A stretch of 64,000 bases of DNA, from positions 921,001-985,000 of the forward strand of contig NZ_CP042176.1 of the NCBI RefSeq assembly GCF_005937885.2. The letters are read 5' to 3'. Position 1 is the first letter of the stretch; each line of letters begins with the position of its first letter. The notes below the pieces were generated by a model. The model was not told the origin of the DNA and did no database searches. It saw nothing but the letters and a program-made list of their open reading frames with translations. Origin of the DNA: Bradyrhizobium sp. KBS0727 (lineage in GTDB: Bacteria; Pseudomonadota; Alphaproteobacteria; Rhizobiales; Xanthobacteraceae). Shown piece after piece: positions 25,228 through 34,960 of this stretch. Position numbers and translations under genes: made by a program.

Positions 25228-27018
25228 GTGTCCACGGATCGCGGTAAGAGTGGGGCTGAGTTCGTTCGGCGTAAGCCCAGGCCGCGCGTGCGAGCGATTT
25301 GCGATGCGCTCGTGTTGGCGATTTTGCTGATGGCCGCGCCGACATGGTGTCGGGCCCAGAATGCGGCACCCCTGATTGCGGCACCGAGTCAGTTGACGCC
25401 GCAAAGCCTTCGCCCCGATTCCACTTCGCGAGATCAGGGCGTTGCCTTGCCCGGGCAGCCTGCTTTGACGCCGCCGGCCGGTTCCGAGGACCTTCACGTC
25501 CTGGTTGGCGATGTACGCGTGGATGGCGCGTTTGCCGAACTTGGCCCGCTGATCGCGGCATATGTCCGTGAAATTACGGGTAGTCGGGTTTCCGTCACGC
25601 AGATCTACGCGCTAGCGAGGTCGATCGAGCAGGCCTACGCCAGCGCCGGATACTCATTGGCCCGGGTACTCGTCCCTCCGCAAAACCTCGTCGATCGGGG
25701 CACGCTGGTCATCGTCGTTGTCGACGGCTTCATCGAGAGCGTCGATGTCGCGGGCGTTCCGGAACGGCTTCGCTTCGAAGTCGCGGCGCGCCTCAACTCG
25801 CTGATTGGCCGTCGACACCTCAAACGGGAAGTCATCGAGCGCGCACTGCTGATCGCCGGCGATATACCCGGCCTCAAATTGCGAAGCGCGCTGACGCGCG
25901 GCGCGAGCGACGGCGGCACCCGGCTGGTTCTTGAAGGCGAGCATCGCCTCGTGACCGGTTCGCTTGGCACTGACGACCGGCTCACGCAATCGCTTGGGAC
26001 CTGGCAGTTGCGGGGTACCATCGCGGTCAACAGCGCACTCGGTCTCGGCGAGCAGATCTATGCCTCGGTCGGTTCGGGCGCCGACCTCAGGGCGGCGGTC
26101 GCGGGCTCTTCGCCGCTCACGGTCGTCGGCGGCGGCGCGGTCATTCCAGTGGGCACCGAAGGCATCACCCTTAATCCGGAATATACCCGCTCCACCACGC
26201 AGACGCCGCAGGCACCGGGAGTGCCGGCTTCGCTCGGAACATTCGAGCGCTTCGCGGTGCGGATGCGCGACCCGGTGATCTGGACCCGCAGTTCCTCCCT
26301 GAACGTCAATTTGTCGATTGAGTACATCACGCAGCAGGTGCTGGCACCGGCCTTCGGCGTCGCACTCAACAATGACCGTTACGTCGTTGCCAGGCTGGGG
26401 CCGGACTACGCAACGTCCCTGCCGTGGGGAGCCGGGCTGCAGCTGGCCGTCAATCTCTCCCAGGGTCTCGGCGGTCGCACCGAGGCCGATGCCGTTGCGT
26501 CCGGTGTCCCGTTGTCGCGGCTGGGAGCCGGACCGGATTTTACCAAGATCACCGGGAATGTTCGCGTTTCCCAGCCGCTGCCGAACGATATCCGCTTCGA
26601 TCTGATGGGATCGGGGCAGCTGTCGCTCGGCAAGCCGATGTTGCGTTCCGAGCAGTTTTTGCTTGATGGCATGGATGCGGTCTCCGGCTTTGCGGCCGGA
26701 ACGTTGAGCGTCGATCAGGGCGCAACACTTCGCGGCGAACTGGTGCGCCCGTTCGGTGCGCGGTTCGACGCCGTTGTCGCAACCGTCTCGCCGTATTTGT
26801 TCGGTTCGATCGGACGCGGGCGTGAGTTTAGCGTCACCAGTGTCGAGCAATCGATCATCAACGCCGGGGCGATCGGACTTGGCGCGCGCAGCAGCGTCGA
26901 TGCCGCGGCCGGCTTACCCGGTCTGAGCTTCGGTCTCGAGTTGGCACGGCGGTTCAGCGATGTACCGGGTTGGCGCCAGGGCTGGCGCGGCAACGTGAAC
27001 GCCATGGTGACATTCTGA
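25228..27018 (+). CDS. Two-partner secretion outer membrane transporter (TpsB, ShlB/FhaC family)
   Basis: 596 aa, GTG start after aaggcggt. Signal peptide (DALVLAILLMAAPTWCRAQ), a Pro-rich linker, a POTRA region (~90-230) with LVGDVRVDGAFAELGPLI, YASAGYSLARVLVPPQNL and GTLVIVVVDGFIESVDV, and a C-terminal 16-strand barrel ending in the terminal strand RGNVNAMVTF with a final Phe, as expected for BAM-inserted proteins. It should export the large exoprotein encoded next. The stop TGA overlaps the ATG of that gene (27018), so TpsB and TpsA are coupled. Confidence 0.93.
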   Translation: MSTDRGKSGAEFVRRKPRPRVRAICDALVLAILLMAAPTWCRAQNAAPLIAAPSQLTPQSLRPDSTSRDQGVALPGQPALTPPAGSEDLHVLVGDVRVDGAFAELGPLIAAYVREITGSRVSVTQIYALARSIEQAYASAGYSLARVLVPPQNLVDRGTLVIVVVDGFIESVDVAGVPERLRFEVAARLNSLIGRRHLKREVIERALLIAGDIPGLKLRSALTRGASDGGTRLVLEGEHRLVTGSLGTDDRLTQSLGTWQLRGTIAVNSALGLGEQIYASVGSGADLRAAVAGSSPLTVVGGGAVIPVGTEGITLNPEYTRSTTQTPQAPGVPASLGTFERFAVRMRDPVIWTRSSSLNVNLSIEYITQQVLAPAFGVALNNDRYVVARLGPDYATSLPWGAGLQLAVNLSQGLGGRTEADAVASGVPLSRLGAGPDFTKITGNVRVSQPLPNDIRFDLMGSGQLSLGKPMLRSEQFLLDGMDAVSGFAAGTLSVDQGATLRGELVRPFGARFDAVVATVSPYLFGSIGRGREFSVTSVEQSIINAGAIGLGARSSVDAAAGLPGLSFGLELARRFSDVPGWRQGWRGNVNAMVTF

Positions 27019-30000
27019 TGGGTCGCGCGTCGAAACTACTTCGTCGGTATGTCCGTGGGCCGCTCTTGCTCGGCGCGTCGCTGGCGGTGGGCGATTGGCT
27101 TTTTGCGCCCTGCAATTGGAACGCCGCGCTGGCGCAAAATATTCTTCCCCAGGGAGGCGCGGTCGTTTCAGGTCAGGCCAGGATTGGCGCGACGTCGGGG
27201 GGCGGACTTGCGATCGTTCAAAATTCGTCGAGAGCCGTCATCGACTGGAACAGCTTTTCGGTGGGTCCGACCAACAGCGTGAATTTCCTGCAGCCGAGTT
27301 CGTCGTCGGCGATTCTCAACCGGGTGACAGGCTCGACGCCTTCGACCATCGCAGGTCGAGTCACCGCAAACGGCCAGGTCTTCCTGGTCAATCCCAACGG
27401 CATTGCCATTACATCGACCGGTTCGGTGCGGGTCGGCGGCGGATTTGTCGCTTCTACGCTCGACATCAGAGATGCCGACTTCAATGCGGGCAACCTCAAC
27501 TTCAACGGTCGGGGCGCCTCGGCGAGCGTCAGCAGTGCCGGCGTCATATCGGGCGCCCCGGGTGGATTTGTCGGCCTCATCGGCGGCACGGTGTCCAATG
27601 CAGGTACGATAACCGTGCCGCTCGGCAAGGTCGGCCTGGGCTCCGGCGAGCGGGCCACGGTCGATCCGACCGGTGACGGCTTCCTGCAGATCATCATTCC
27701 TACCGGCGCCGTTGCGACCGATGGGCGCGCGCTGGTCGATGTCGCCGGTCGCATCAAGGCCGCGGGTGGAAGTATCGAGATCAAGGCTGCCACGGTGCAA
27801 CAGGCCGTGCGCGACGCCGTCAATATCTCCGGCACGTTGTCGGCGCGATCGGTTTCGGGCCGCAACGGCAGCATCGTGCTTGGGGGCGGCGCGGGCGGAA
27901 ATGTCGTCGTGTCGGGAACGCTGTCGGCGACCGGTGGCCGTCGCGGCAAGGGTGGCGCCATCACCGTCACCGGCCGCAACATCGGACTGAGGGGCGCAAC
28001 CCTTGACGTTTCCGGCGGCAGCGGCGGCGGCACGGTACAGATCGGCGGCGGCCCGCGCGGGCAAGGCGGTTTGCTGACTGCCGAGACCACCACGGTCGAC
28101 CGGAACACCACGATCAAGGCCGATGCAACTGTCGACGGCAACGGCGGCAACGTTACGGTCTGGGCCGACGGCACCACCACGTTTGGCGGGTTCATCACGG
28201 CGCGCGGCGGTCCGCGGCGCGGCGATGGTGGTCAGGCTGAAGTGTCCGGAAAAACGACGCTCGACTTGACCGGCGACTACAGCAAAACGCCGCTTGCCAA
28301 TCTCTCGGCCAGCAACGGAAAAGCCGGAACCATCCTGTTCGATCCCGGAACGGTGGATATCATCGACCAGACCAGCCTGTCCGGCAACAAGGCGCTCAAC
28401 GGCCCCGATACATTTACCGCGCAATTTCTTTCCGGCCAGCTCGCATCCGCCAACGTGACGATCGACACCAACAACGCAACCGGTGCGAACGGTACCGCGG
28501 GTGACATCAACCTGATGTCCAATGCGCAGATATCTTGGTCCAGCGGCAACAGACTGACGCTCAACGCCGCGCGCGATATCAACTTCGCGGCCGGCGCTTC
28601 CATTACCGGTACCGGCGCGGGGGCGGGCCTCACGCTGCGCGCCGATTCCGGCGGCACCGGAATCGGTACCGTCAAATTCGCCGGCGGCTCTCAGGTGAGT
28701 CTGCTCTCCGGCGGCGTCGATCTCTACTACAACCCGGCCTCCAACCGGACCGCCGCCAACGGGGGAACGAATCCGGCGGCCGGGACCGTCAACGCGACCA
28801 GTTATACCGGCACGCCGGTTGCGGAAACCTGGTCGAATTTCGTCAGCGCGGGGACGTTCAGGCCGTGGATGCTGGCCAACAGCATCTATGACGTTCAGAA
28901 CGTCAGCAATAACCTCGGCGCCGGCTACGCACTCGGCACCAATATCGACGCCACTGCGACGGCCGGGTGGAATGCCGGTGCTGGCTTCGTGCCGCTCGGC
29001 ACCAGCAGTGCCGGCTTTGCCGGCACGTTCGATGGACTGGGCCGTCTCATCTCCAACCTCACCATCAATCGCGGCTTGACGAGCGATGTCGGGTTGTTTG
29101 GCTACGTCAACGGCGGCTCGATCAGCAACGTCGGCCTGGCAAATGTATCGATAGCCGGATTGAACAATGTCGGCGGTCTCGCCGGTGTCAATTCCGGTGG
29201 CAAAATCAATTCGTCCTTTGTCACGGGCACGGTTAGTGGTGGCCTTCTAAGTCTCTTGGGTGGCAATGTCGGCGGGCTTGTCGGTCTGAACGGCGTCGGC
29301 GGCAGTATCAGCAATTCCTACGCAACCAGCACGGTTCACACTACTTTGCTTGGTTTGCTTAGCATCTCCGGCGGTCTCGTCGGCACGAACGACGGAAGCA
29401 TCACGAGTTCCTACGCCACGGGCTCGACTGAGATGCTGCTCTCCACCTCCGGTGGGCTTGTCGGTTCGAACTCGGCCGGCGGAAGCATCAGCCAGTCGTA
29501 TTTTGATACGCTGACGACCGGGCAGTCCTCCGGCGTCGGCGCGGGCTCTTCGGCCGGCGTCACCGCACTGACGACATCGGTATTCCAGAACGGCTCCTTG
29601 CCCGCCGGCCTGACCTCCGCGCTGTGGACCGCGGCCGTCGGACAATATCCTGTCCTGAATTGGCAAGTCCCGGGCGCGCCGCCACCGGTATCAACGACCG
29701 TCGTGATCACGGCGACCGACCCGACTTCCGGCAATCCGGTCTACGGCAACGCCAGCCCGGCATTCACCTACAAGGTTACCGATACACTCGGCAACGTGCT
29801 GTGCACCTTGAACTGCTCGGCCTATTTCACCGGCGCGCCGCTTGTCGATACCACATTGTCCTCCACCAGCCCCGCAGGCACGTCGGCCCCCGGCTATATC
29901 GCGCAGGGAACGCTGACCGCGCAAAGCGGTTATTCGCTCAAGTTCGTCAACGAGGCGCTTACGGTCGCGACCCGTCCACTGACGATCACGGCGTCAAACC

Positions 30001-32006
30001 AGTCGAAGACCTACGGTGCTGTCGCTGCACTGGGGACGACGGCATTCACGACAAGCGGCCTGGTGAACGGCGACACCGTTACCAACGCGACGCTGGCCAG
30101 CTCCGGCTCGAGCGCCACGGCGACGGTCGCGGGCGGGCCCTATGCGATTACGGCTGCGTCCGCGCTCGGCACCGGCCTTTCGAATTACACCATCGGGTAT
30201 GCCAACGGGCTTCTGACCGTTAACCCGGCGCCGCTCAGCGTCACCGCGCTCGGCGGAAACTCGACCTACGGTTCTTCGCCGTCGAACCCGGGCTTTTCAG
30301 CCACCGGTCTGCAGAACGGCGAGAGCGTCAATGTGCTGACCGGCCTCGGCAACTCATTCGGTATCGGCAACGCCAGCAATGCCGGCAGCTACACGCTCAG
30401 CGTCACGGGCTCGCTCACCAACACCAACTACGTTGTCGCCAGCACCAACAACGGGACATGGACCGTCGACCCCGCGCAGGTCAGCGTGACGGCACTCGGA
30501 GGATCATCCACCTACGGCTCCGCGCCGACCAATCCGGGCCTGTCGGCAACCGGCTTGCAGAACGGCCAGGGCGTCAATGTGCTGACCGGCCTTGGCAACT
30601 CGTTCGGTATCGGCAACGCCAGCAATGCCGGCAGCTATACGCTGAGCGTCACGGGCTCGCTCACCAACCCCAACTACGTTGTCGCCAGCACCAACAACGC
30701 GACATGGACCGTCGACCCCGCGCAGGTCAGCGTGACGGCACTCGGAGGATCATCCACCTACGGCTCCGCGCCGACCAATCCGGGCCTGTCGGCAACCGGC
30801 TTGCAGAACGGCCAGCGCGTCAATGTGCTGACCGGCCTTGGCAACTCGTTCGGTATCGGCAACGCCAGCAATGCCGGCAGCTATACGCTGAGCGTCACGG
30901 GCTCGCTTACCAACCCCAACTACGTTGTCGCCAGCACCAACAACGCGACATGGACCGTCAATCCCGCGCTGGTCAGTGTGACGGCGCTCGGCGGATCATC
31001 CATCTACGGCTCTTCGCCGACGAATCCGGGCCTGTCGGCTACCGGCCTGCAGAACGGCCAGAGCGTCAACGTGCTGACCGGCCTTGGCAACTCGTTTGGC
31101 ATCACCAACATCAGCAGCACCGGCGTCCACACGCTAAGCGTCGCCGGTTCGCTGACCAACCCCAACTACATCATCGCAGCCAAAAACACCGGAAGCTGGG
31201 CGGTAACTCCGCTTCGGGGCTCTTTGACCGACGGCCCTTCGCCGTCGCTCATCGGTACGTCGGTGAAACCGCCGCCAGACGGCGGCAGTACCAGCGTGCT
31301 TGCCGGACTTGGAAATTCTTCCGGCAGCGTCAATACCGGCGCGGGCGGCAACCTCCTCAACAGCAAGCCCGCCGGCGCCGGTCCGCTCGTCAGGCCGCGC
31401 GAACCGGTCGTCGGCCCCAACGTCGGACCCCCGACGCTCACCCCGTTACCGGACAACTCATCCGATCCGATCGCAATTCCGTTCGCCGGTCAAACACCGT
31501 ACATGGCGGCAACGGCAATTCCGTCCGCGAAGGCAACTTGCCCGGGCGGCAATGCAAGGGGATCCGCGGACGCAACGACCGATGCCTTCGGCTATGCCAC
31601 CGGGATCTCCGCAGACCCGCAAGGGCAACCCTGCGCGGCACCCGCTCCGGAAAAGCAGGCCGGCCTGATTGACTTCGCCCTGTCCAAGCTCAATCGCGGC
31701 GCGCTGTTCGAGGCATTGGACCGGGAAATCTCCGACGTGCGAAATTCAGCAATCAATACCCGCGCCGCGCAGGTCACATTGCTCGCCGGCTCCAGCCTTG
31801 CGCTAACCGCCGGCTTCGTCGGCTGGCTGCTGCGAGGAGGGGCGTTGGTCAGCGCGCTGCTGTCCTCAATGCCGCTCTGGCGCGGATTCGACCCCCTGGT
31901 GGTCGTTCTGCGACCGAGGCGTAAGCAAGCAGGGGATCGGCGGTCCCCGGACGTGGACCGCATGTTCGATCGCACCCACAACTACGCCAGAGACGCTGGA
32001 TCATGA
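27018..32006 (+). CDS. Large two-partner secretion exoprotein/adhesin with C-terminal membrane segment
   Basis: 1662 aa from ATG 27018. Long signal region, then a TPS secretion domain (ILPQGGAVVSGQARI; NPNGI at 125-129), a Gly/Thr-rich beta-helix, GLUG-like motifs (VGGLAGVNSGGKI, VGGLVGLNGVGGSI; ~715-820), MBG-type repeats (~895-1068), four near-identical 82-residue repeats (~1070-1397), a Pro-rich linker and a C-terminal hydrophobic segment (SSLALTAGFVGWLLRGG, ~1590-1610) followed by a basic tail. TPS exoproteins usually lack such a segment, so it may stay cell-associated. The stop overlaps the next gene (ATGA). Likely a surface adhesin or biofilm protein. Confidence 0.9.
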   Translation: MGRASKLLRRYVRGPLLLGASLAVGDWLFAPCNWNAALAQNILPQGGAVVSGQARIGATSGGGLAIVQNSSRAVIDWNSFSVGPTNSVNFLQPSSSSAILNRVTGSTPSTIAGRVTANGQVFLVNPNGIAITSTGSVRVGGGFVASTLDIRDADFNAGNLNFNGRGASASVSSAGVISGAPGGFVGLIGGTVSNAGTITVPLGKVGLGSGERATVDPTGDGFLQIIIPTGAVATDGRALVDVAGRIKAAGGSIEIKAATVQQAVRDAVNISGTLSARSVSGRNGSIVLGGGAGGNVVVSGTLSATGGRRGKGGAITVTGRNIGLRGATLDVSGGSGGGTVQIGGGPRGQGGLLTAETTTVDRNTTIKADATVDGNGGNVTVWADGTTTFGGFITARGGPRRGDGGQAEVSGKTTLDLTGDYSKTPLANLSASNGKAGTILFDPGTVDIIDQTSLSGNKALNGPDTFTAQFLSGQLASANVTIDTNNATGANGTAGDINLMSNAQISWSSGNRLTLNAARDINFAAGASITGTGAGAGLTLRADSGGTGIGTVKFAGGSQVSLLSGGVDLYYNPASNRTAANGGTNPAAGTVNATSYTGTPVAETWSNFVSAGTFRPWMLANSIYDVQNVSNNLGAGYALGTNIDATATAGWNAGAGFVPLGTSSAGFAGTFDGLGRLISNLTINRGLTSDVGLFGYVNGGSISNVGLANVSIAGLNNVGGLAGVNSGGKINSSFVTGTVSGGLLSLLGGNVGGLVGLNGVGGSISNSYATSTVHTTLLGLLSISGGLVGTNDGSITSSYATGSTEMLLSTSGGLVGSNSAGGSISQSYFDTLTTGQSSGVGAGSSAGVTALTTSVFQNGSLPAGLTSALWTAAVGQYPVLNWQVPGAPPPVSTTVVITATDPTSGNPVYGNASPAFTYKVTDTLGNVLCTLNCSAYFTGAPLVDTTLSSTSPAGTSAPGYIAQGTLTAQSGYSLKFVNEALTVATRPLTITASNQSKTYGAVAALGTTAFTTSGLVNGDTVTNATLASSGSSATATVAGGPYAITAASALGTGLSNYTIGYANGLLTVNPAPLSVTALGGNSTYGSSPSNPGFSATGLQNGESVNVLTGLGNSFGIGNASNAGSYTLSVTGSLTNTNYVVASTNNGTWTVDPAQVSVTALGGSSTYGSAPTNPGLSATGLQNGQGVNVLTGLGNSFGIGNASNAGSYTLSVTGSLTNPNYVVASTNNATWTVDPAQVSVTALGGSSTYGSAPTNPGLSATGLQNGQRVNVLTGLGNSFGIGNASNAGSYTLSVTGSLTNPNYVVASTNNATWTVNPALVSVTALGGSSIYGSSPTNPGLSATGLQNGQSVNVLTGLGNSFGITNISSTGVHTLSVAGSLTNPNYIIAAKNTGSWAVTPLRGSLTDGPSPSLIGTSVKPPPDGGSTSVLAGLGNSSGSVNTGAGGNLLNSKPAGAGPLVRPREPVVGPNVGPPTLTPLPDNSSDPIAIPFAGQTPYMAATAIPSAKATCPGGNARGSADATTDAFGYATGISADPQGQPCAAPAPEKQAGLIDFALSKLNRGALFEALDREISDVRNSAINTRAAQVTLLAGSSLALTAGFVGWLLRGGALVSALLSSMPLWRGFDPLVVVLRPRRKQAGDRRSPDVDRMFDRTHNYARDAGS
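30225..31208 (+). repeat. Four tandem 246-bp repeats in the exoprotein gene
   Basis: The motif cccgcgcaggtcagcgtgac recurs at 30471 and 30717, with a diverged copy at 30963 and a first copy starting near 30225, an exact 246-base period (82 codons, in frame). Copies 2 and 3 are almost identical, copies 1 and 4 are more diverged. Unit protein landmarks: SVTALGGSSTYGS and VNVLTGLGNSFGI. Confidence 0.92.
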
Positions 32007-34933
32007 AGAGATTCGTGACGCCAACACTGCAGATCAGCATCGGGCTGCTGTCGTTGACGATCAGCCTGATCTTCATCGCCTATTCGTTTGGACTGCTTCC
32101 AAACGAGGGCCACGCCGCATTGGAGGCGCGGGCGAGAATTTCAGAACATCTCGCGGTTCAGCTTGCCAATCTGGCCAGCCGAAATGACGCCGACGCCATC
32201 CAGGAAACAATGGACTCCATCGTTAGCCGCAACAGCGACATCCTGTCGATTGCCATTCGCAAGGCGGACGGCCAGCTGATCGCCCATTCAGGGGATCACG
32301 ATGTTTATTGGCGCGAGCCGACCGACGAAAAATCCACGCCAACTCACATGCTGGTGCCATTGCGCGACGGCGATGCGCTCCATGGCAGGATCGAGATCGT
32401 ATTTCGACCGTTCGATACCAGCAAAGATATTTTCGGTTTCCCCCAGGCCATGATGATGTTTGTCGGCTTCATCGGTTTCGCGGGTTTGGCCGGGTATTAC
32501 TTCATTCTGAAGCGATCACTCCGGGAACTGGATCCCAGCCGTGCGATTCCGGAGCGGGTCAAGGCCGCCTTCGATACCCTTGCCGAAGGCGTGCTGATCC
32601 TGGACGAGCAGGAGTTCGTGCTGCTGGCGAATGACGCCTTTATCAAGAACATTTACGCGAGCTCCGAACCGCTGCTCGGCATCGACGTCAACAAGTTCCC
32701 GTGGGCGCCGGCGGACGAGGAGAGCGAGCTGACCCCGGAACCGCCCTGGCGAACCGCCGTGCGCGACGAGAAGCCGGTGCTGGGCATACCGATGAGCATC
32801 TCTGATCGCTTCGGCAACCGGCACCAGCTCCTGGTCAACGCAACGCGCATCGTGGACGGAAGGGGTATTGTCCGCGGCGTGATTGCCACGTTCAATGATG
32901 TTACCGTCCTTCACCAGACGAATGAGCAGCTGAACAGTTCAATCGATCAGCTCCATGCATCTCAGTTCACGATTTCGGAGCAGAACAAGCAACTGCTGCT
33001 GCTTGCGTCGAGCGACCCGTTGACGGGCTGCCTCAATCGCAGAACGTTTTTCGCGGAGGCCGAACAGAGACTTCGGGATGCGCGCAGCCAGGGCAGGCCG
33101 ATGTCCTTTCTGATGCTGGACGCGGATCATTTCAAGAGCGTCAACGACCGCTTCGGTCATGTCGTCGGAGACCAGGTCCTGATCGGTCTTGCCGACATCA
33201 TGAAGCGCATATGCGGGGAGCGCGGTCTGGTCGGCCGCTACGGCGGCGAGGAGTTCTGCATTGCGGTCGCCGGGCTGGACGAACCGGCTGTCGAAAGATT
33301 GGCCGAACAGATCCGGCGGGCGGTCGCCAGTGTGACGACGCTGCTGCCAAGCGGCGAGCCGGTCACCGTCAGCATCGGAATAGCTTCCGTTACCAAGGCG
33401 CCCTGCGAAATCGCCGACCTGGTCAAACGGGCGGATGAAGCCCTCTACGCCGCGAAGACGACGGGTCGAAACCGCTTTGTCAGCTGGAGCCGAATGCCGC
33501 CGCAGCCGCTGGCGCCCCCATCGGCTCAGTCCGCGCAGCGGGGTGAAAATCCGGTGGCGTCGCCGGTCCTGGCCGGACCGAAGGCCGATCCGAAGCAGAA
33601 CGATGACCTGACGGGCTGTCCGAGCCGCGAAGCTCTCGTTGAGCTGATCGATGCAATGATCCGGGAGGACAACGGCGCGCGAGGCTTCGCGATCGCGCGC
33701 ATCGACGTCGATAATCTGGAATATTTCAATGACCGCTATGGCCGCGACGTAAGCGATGCCTTGTTGGTGAAAATCACTCAGCGGATCAAGGGCAAACTCC
33801 GCCGCAGCGACATCCTTGGTCGAATCGGCGCTGACGAGTTCCTCTTGTTGTTTGAGCCGTTCGACAGCAAGGAGCAGATCGAACCGATCGTGGAACGAAT
33901 ACTGGGCGAACTGGAGCGGCCATTCCTGATTGGCGAGTTCGAACTGTTCGGTTCGTGTCGAATCGGCGTCAGCGTTTATCCGGAACACGGCCGCAGTTAT
34001 GAGGTGTTACGAAGAAATGCCGACAGTGCGATGTTCAGGCCGAAGCAATCCGCCAGGGGCGAGACCGTGTTCTTCGACGCCAGGATGACGCAGGCAATGG
34101 CCGCGCGGATGGAGGCTGAACAGCAGCTTCGGCTGGCCATCCGGGATCGGAAATTCTGCTGCGCGTTTCAGCCGAAGGTCGATATCAACAGGCGGCAGGT
34201 GGTCGGGTTTGAAGCATTGGTCCGGTTGCGGGATGACGATGGCGAAATTCATCTGCCGGAGAAGTTTATCGGATTGGCGGTCGAACTGGGACTGATCGAT
34301 CAGATCACCAATTTCGTTCTGGAGTTGGCCCTTGAATCGATCGAACGGCTGGACGCCGCGTTCGGCTCGGCAACAACGGTCAGCATCAACATCGCAGCCG
34401 TGTTGGCCAACGATCTGGAATTCATGCTGCGGTTCGCAAACGCAATCAGGGACAGCAGGTTCTCCAATCGAATCATACTGGAATTGACGGAAGAGTCATT
34501 TATAGCCAAGGGGATTTTTCAAACCGTGATCATCCCGGTCCTTCGCGAAATAGGCGTCCGTGTGTCGATCGACGATTTTGGAACCGGATATTCCTCGCTG
34601 AGCGTGCTTGCCGATATTACGGCAGATGAAATCAAGGTCGACCGCTCATTCATCTCCGGCATACACCAGCGCCCGCGCAATCAGAGCATCTTGCGGGCCA
34701 TCAATTCGCTGGGGCATGCCCTCAACATGACGATCGTCGCCGAGGGCGTGGAAACGTTCGAAGAGGTGGCCTATCTGCAGGCTGCCACAAGCATCAGGTG
34801 CGCGCAGGGGTTCTATTTTTCAGAACCGTTTTACCTGGATGACATGAGCCGCGCCACGAAAGTCCTTTCGAATGGCAATTCCGTTGAATCAACGCGAAGC
34901 ACGCTCGCTCCATTGCGCATGGGACGCGAATGA
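32003..34933 (+). CDS. Membrane c-di-GMP enzyme with PAS-like, two GGDEF and one EAL domain
   Basis: 976 aa. TM1 (LQISIGLLSLTISLIFIAYS), a periplasmic sensor to ~145, TM2 (AMMMFVGFIGFAGLAGYYFI), a PAS-like region (~185-310), GGDEF-1 with intact GGEEF (414-418), GGDEF-2 with degenerate GADEF (609-613), then an EAL domain with EAL at 737-739 and DDFGTGYSSLS. It can probably make c-di-GMP with domain 1 and degrade it with the EAL domain; domain 2 is likely regulatory. ATG 32003 overlaps the exoprotein stop. Co-translation suggests local c-di-GMP control of adhesin secretion or retention, which is inference. Confidence 0.93.
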   Translation: MKRFVTPTLQISIGLLSLTISLIFIAYSFGLLPNEGHAALEARARISEHLAVQLANLASRNDADAIQETMDSIVSRNSDILSIAIRKADGQLIAHSGDHDVYWREPTDEKSTPTHMLVPLRDGDALHGRIEIVFRPFDTSKDIFGFPQAMMMFVGFIGFAGLAGYYFILKRSLRELDPSRAIPERVKAAFDTLAEGVLILDEQEFVLLANDAFIKNIYASSEPLLGIDVNKFPWAPADEESELTPEPPWRTAVRDEKPVLGIPMSISDRFGNRHQLLVNATRIVDGRGIVRGVIATFNDVTVLHQTNEQLNSSIDQLHASQFTISEQNKQLLLLASSDPLTGCLNRRTFFAEAEQRLRDARSQGRPMSFLMLDADHFKSVNDRFGHVVGDQVLIGLADIMKRICGERGLVGRYGGEEFCIAVAGLDEPAVERLAEQIRRAVASVTTLLPSGEPVTVSIGIASVTKAPCEIADLVKRADEALYAAKTTGRNRFVSWSRMPPQPLAPPSAQSAQRGENPVASPVLAGPKADPKQNDDLTGCPSREALVELIDAMIREDNGARGFAIARIDVDNLEYFNDRYGRDVSDALLVKITQRIKGKLRRSDILGRIGADEFLLLFEPFDSKEQIEPIVERILGELERPFLIGEFELFGSCRIGVSVYPEHGRSYEVLRRNADSAMFRPKQSARGETVFFDARMTQAMAARMEAEQQLRLAIRDRKFCCAFQPKVDINRRQVVGFEALVRLRDDDGEIHLPEKFIGLAVELGLIDQITNFVLELALESIERLDAAFGSATTVSINIAAVLANDLEFMLRFANAIRDSRFSNRIILELTEESFIAKGIFQTVIIPVLREIGVRVSIDDFGTGYSSLSVLADITADEIKVDRSFISGIHQRPRNQSILRAINSLGHALNMTIVAEGVETFEEVAYLQAATSIRCAQGFYFSEPFYLDDMSRATKVLSNGNSVESTRSTLAPLRMGRE

Positions 34934-34960
34934 GATGAACGGTGCAAACGATCGGGTTGC

